A stretch of 64,000 nt of DNA from Desulfobacula sp. (GTDB taxonomy: Bacteria > Desulfobacterota > Desulfobacteria > Desulfobacterales > Desulfobacteraceae): contig NZ_JABZFL010000002.1 in the NCBI RefSeq assembly GCF_014237455.1, positions 32,773 through 96,772 of the forward strand, read 5' to 3'. Shown piece by piece: positions 63,078 through 64,000 of the stretch (positions are counted from its first letter, which is position 1; each line of letters opens with the position of its first letter). Both the position numbers and the translations under genes were made by a program. The notes beneath the pieces were generated by a model. The model was given only the letters and a program-made list of their open reading frames with translations. It made no database searches and was not told the origin of the DNA.

Positions 63078-63473
63078 GCAGAACATGGAAAATATATTAC
63101 ACAAGTAAATGGTAGGAAACTACACCCAATACAATTCGACGAGTTATATGCAAAAGTGAATTATCAGGTTAGTTTAATGGACTATTCTCCATACTATAGT
63201 ACAGCTACGCATATAGAGAGAGATTGGCCTGCGGAAACTACTCTCCATGGTGGTGGTTATATCAATGAATGGAATCAAAAAGAATTTGCTTATGAGCTTC
63301 TATATCGCATTGGTTACTGGAAGACAGGTTTTGAAACAATAGAAGATATTTTTGTGCCACCTGACCTTGTTTATAGTTGGATGGTGGATGACAAAGGAGA
63401 GATTCTACTCTTAAAAGAAAGCGAATTAAAAATAAAACAAAAAGTTGACCAGCCATTCCACCGGACTCGCTGA
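63078..63473 (+). pseudogene. Reading frame lacking a start, probably 5'-truncated gene
   Basis: An open frame from a stop at 63075 to 63473 reads like a protein from its first codons (GKYITQVNGRKLHPIQFDE), but no ATG, GTG or TTG occurs until GTG at 63156, which has no good ribosome site. The likely reading is a gene that lost its 5' end. The product is about 105-130 residues, soluble, aromatic-rich, and not recognised. It lies between the defence-like pair and a methyltransferase, in AT-rich sequence. Confidence 0.5.
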
Positions 63474-63499
63474 AGCTCGCCGGTGAATTAAACGTCAGC
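63456..63499. repeat. Small imperfect palindrome after the truncated frame
   Basis: CACCGG and CCGGTG enclose about 15 bases (ACTCGCTGAAGCTCG), with flanks that also pair in part (ATTCC against GGTGAAT; one extra base on one side). It may be a terminator-like or recombination-site remnant; no integrase gene is in view. Confidence 0.4.
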
Positions 63500-63570
63500 A
63501 TTTTAATATGCCTTGTAGTCGCATCAACCAGTAGATTAATGTATCAATTATGAAAAGGCCAACAATCTAA

Positions 63571-64000
63571 ATGGAAGAACATGAGAAATATATTCAAGCG
63601 CTTATCAAGCTACATCTCGGTTTAGAGAGACAAGGCCCAGGTGACACAAACTATTCGAATCATATTCTTTCGCTGATTAAAGAGTTACCAGCAAATCCAC
63701 GCATAGCCGATATCGGTTGCGGTGCTGGTGCGGGAACACTATTACTGGCGGACAGATTTAAAACAAAAATACGGGCAGTAGATTTCTCGCGAGAATTTCT
63801 TAATGAGCTGACAAATCGAGCAAAACAGCGAGGACTTGAACATTTAGTAGAAGCGATCGAATGCGACATGGGGAGTCTTGGTTGGAAACCAGAAACCATT
63901 GATCTGCTTTGGTCCGAGGGAGCCGCTTATAACTTGACATTTAAAGGTGCATTGAAAGCCTGGAGACCATTGATGGCAGCTAATGGAATTGCTGTCATTT
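63571..64000 (+). CDS. SAM-dependent methyltransferase, N-terminal part (runs off the window)
   Basis: 143 residues of a class I methyltransferase. IADIGCGAGAGTLLLADRF is SAM motif I, VDFSREFLNEL motif II, and IDLLWSEGAAYNLTFKGALKAWRPLM the post-I region, all in order. The ATG follows a stop-rich AT-rich gap with no strong ribosome site. The wording recalls small-molecule methyltransferases of the UbiE/11 group; the substrate is unknown. Confidence 0.8.
   Translation, partial: MEEHEKYIQALIKLHLGLERQGPGDTNYSNHILSLIKELPANPRIADIGCGAGAGTLLLADRFKTKIRAVDFSREFLNELTNRAKQRGLEHLVEAIECDMGSLGWKPETIDLLWSEGAAYNLTFKGALKAWRPLMAANGIAVI

Noticed and set aside
63456..63570. Integron attC site and gene cassette border
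   Set aside because: One extra-helical base and paired arms are suggestive, but core sites are not canonical and there is no intI.
1..64000. tRNA, rRNA, CRISPR array or intact insertion sequence
   Set aside because: Gaps were read on both strands for T-loop motifs, regular spaced repeats and transposase motifs; none was found.

Overview
The window looks like chromosome of a low-GC, strictly anaerobic sulfate-reducing deltaproteobacterium of the Desulfobacteraceae type (Desulfobacula/Desulfobacter-like). The grounds are several heterodisulfide-reductase-like (Hdr) electron-transfer genes, a methylene-tetrahydrofolate reductase (MetFV) cluster of the Wood-Ljungdahl type, UGA-encoded selenocysteine in two redox proteins, and many sigma-54 regulators. 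The genus is inferred from gene content only; there is no rRNA gene here.

Layout. 1-2296: end of a DEAD/DEAH helicase, arginase and a histidine phosphatase. 2364-11777 (minus strand): one probable operon reading HTH-receiver regulator, second MetF, HdrCB fusion, giant HdrA, MvhD, MetV, MetF. HdrCB and MvhD are each interrupted by an in-frame UGA followed directly by a perfect hairpin, so both are read here as selenoproteins. 11778-14601: AT-rich island with a repeat-bearing promoter, a nested palindrome and small unknown genes. 14602-16425: PAS histidine kinase. 16608-21293: operon of metallo-hydrolase, RND/MMPL exporter, SRPBCC protein and FabG behind an operator-like palindrome. 21364-30313: EamA transporter, TyrA T-protein, a complete zraS-zraR-zraP-like stress module with a textbook sigma-54 promoter, an FAH-family protein, a rhomboid protease and an EEP phosphatase. 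30523-34224: a second HdrA(MvhD)/HdrCB pair in which the selenocysteine position is cysteine. 34319-40282: radical SAM, dapF, RNase D, thrS and an unknown gene. 40382-42996: three-gene operon (nucleotidyltransferase, aminotransferase-fold enzyme, CDP-alcohol phosphotransferase) that may build an amino-alcohol lipid headgroup. 43398-46036: metallo-hydrolase, MscS, PaaI thioesterase, DsrE-like protein.

46052-60807 is the most striking region. A single 3716-residue multidomain synthase combines, in order, tandem PfaD-like enoyl reductase domains, KS, a degenerate KS, AT, KS, two ACPs, KR and a dehydratase, which are the parts normally spread over PfaA-PfaD of polyunsaturated fatty acid synthases. 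Both ACP domains carry threonine where the phosphopantetheine serine is expected. The gene faces a divergent sigma-54 activator followed by a PlsC-type acyltransferase, and has a sigma-54-like promoter of its own, so a regulated special lipid is a reasonable inference; the product is unknown.

61130-64000: an FRG-domain/DUF262 gene pair that may be a defence module, a 5'-truncated reading frame, a small palindrome, and the start of a methyltransferase. No tRNA, rRNA, CRISPR array or intact insertion sequence was seen.
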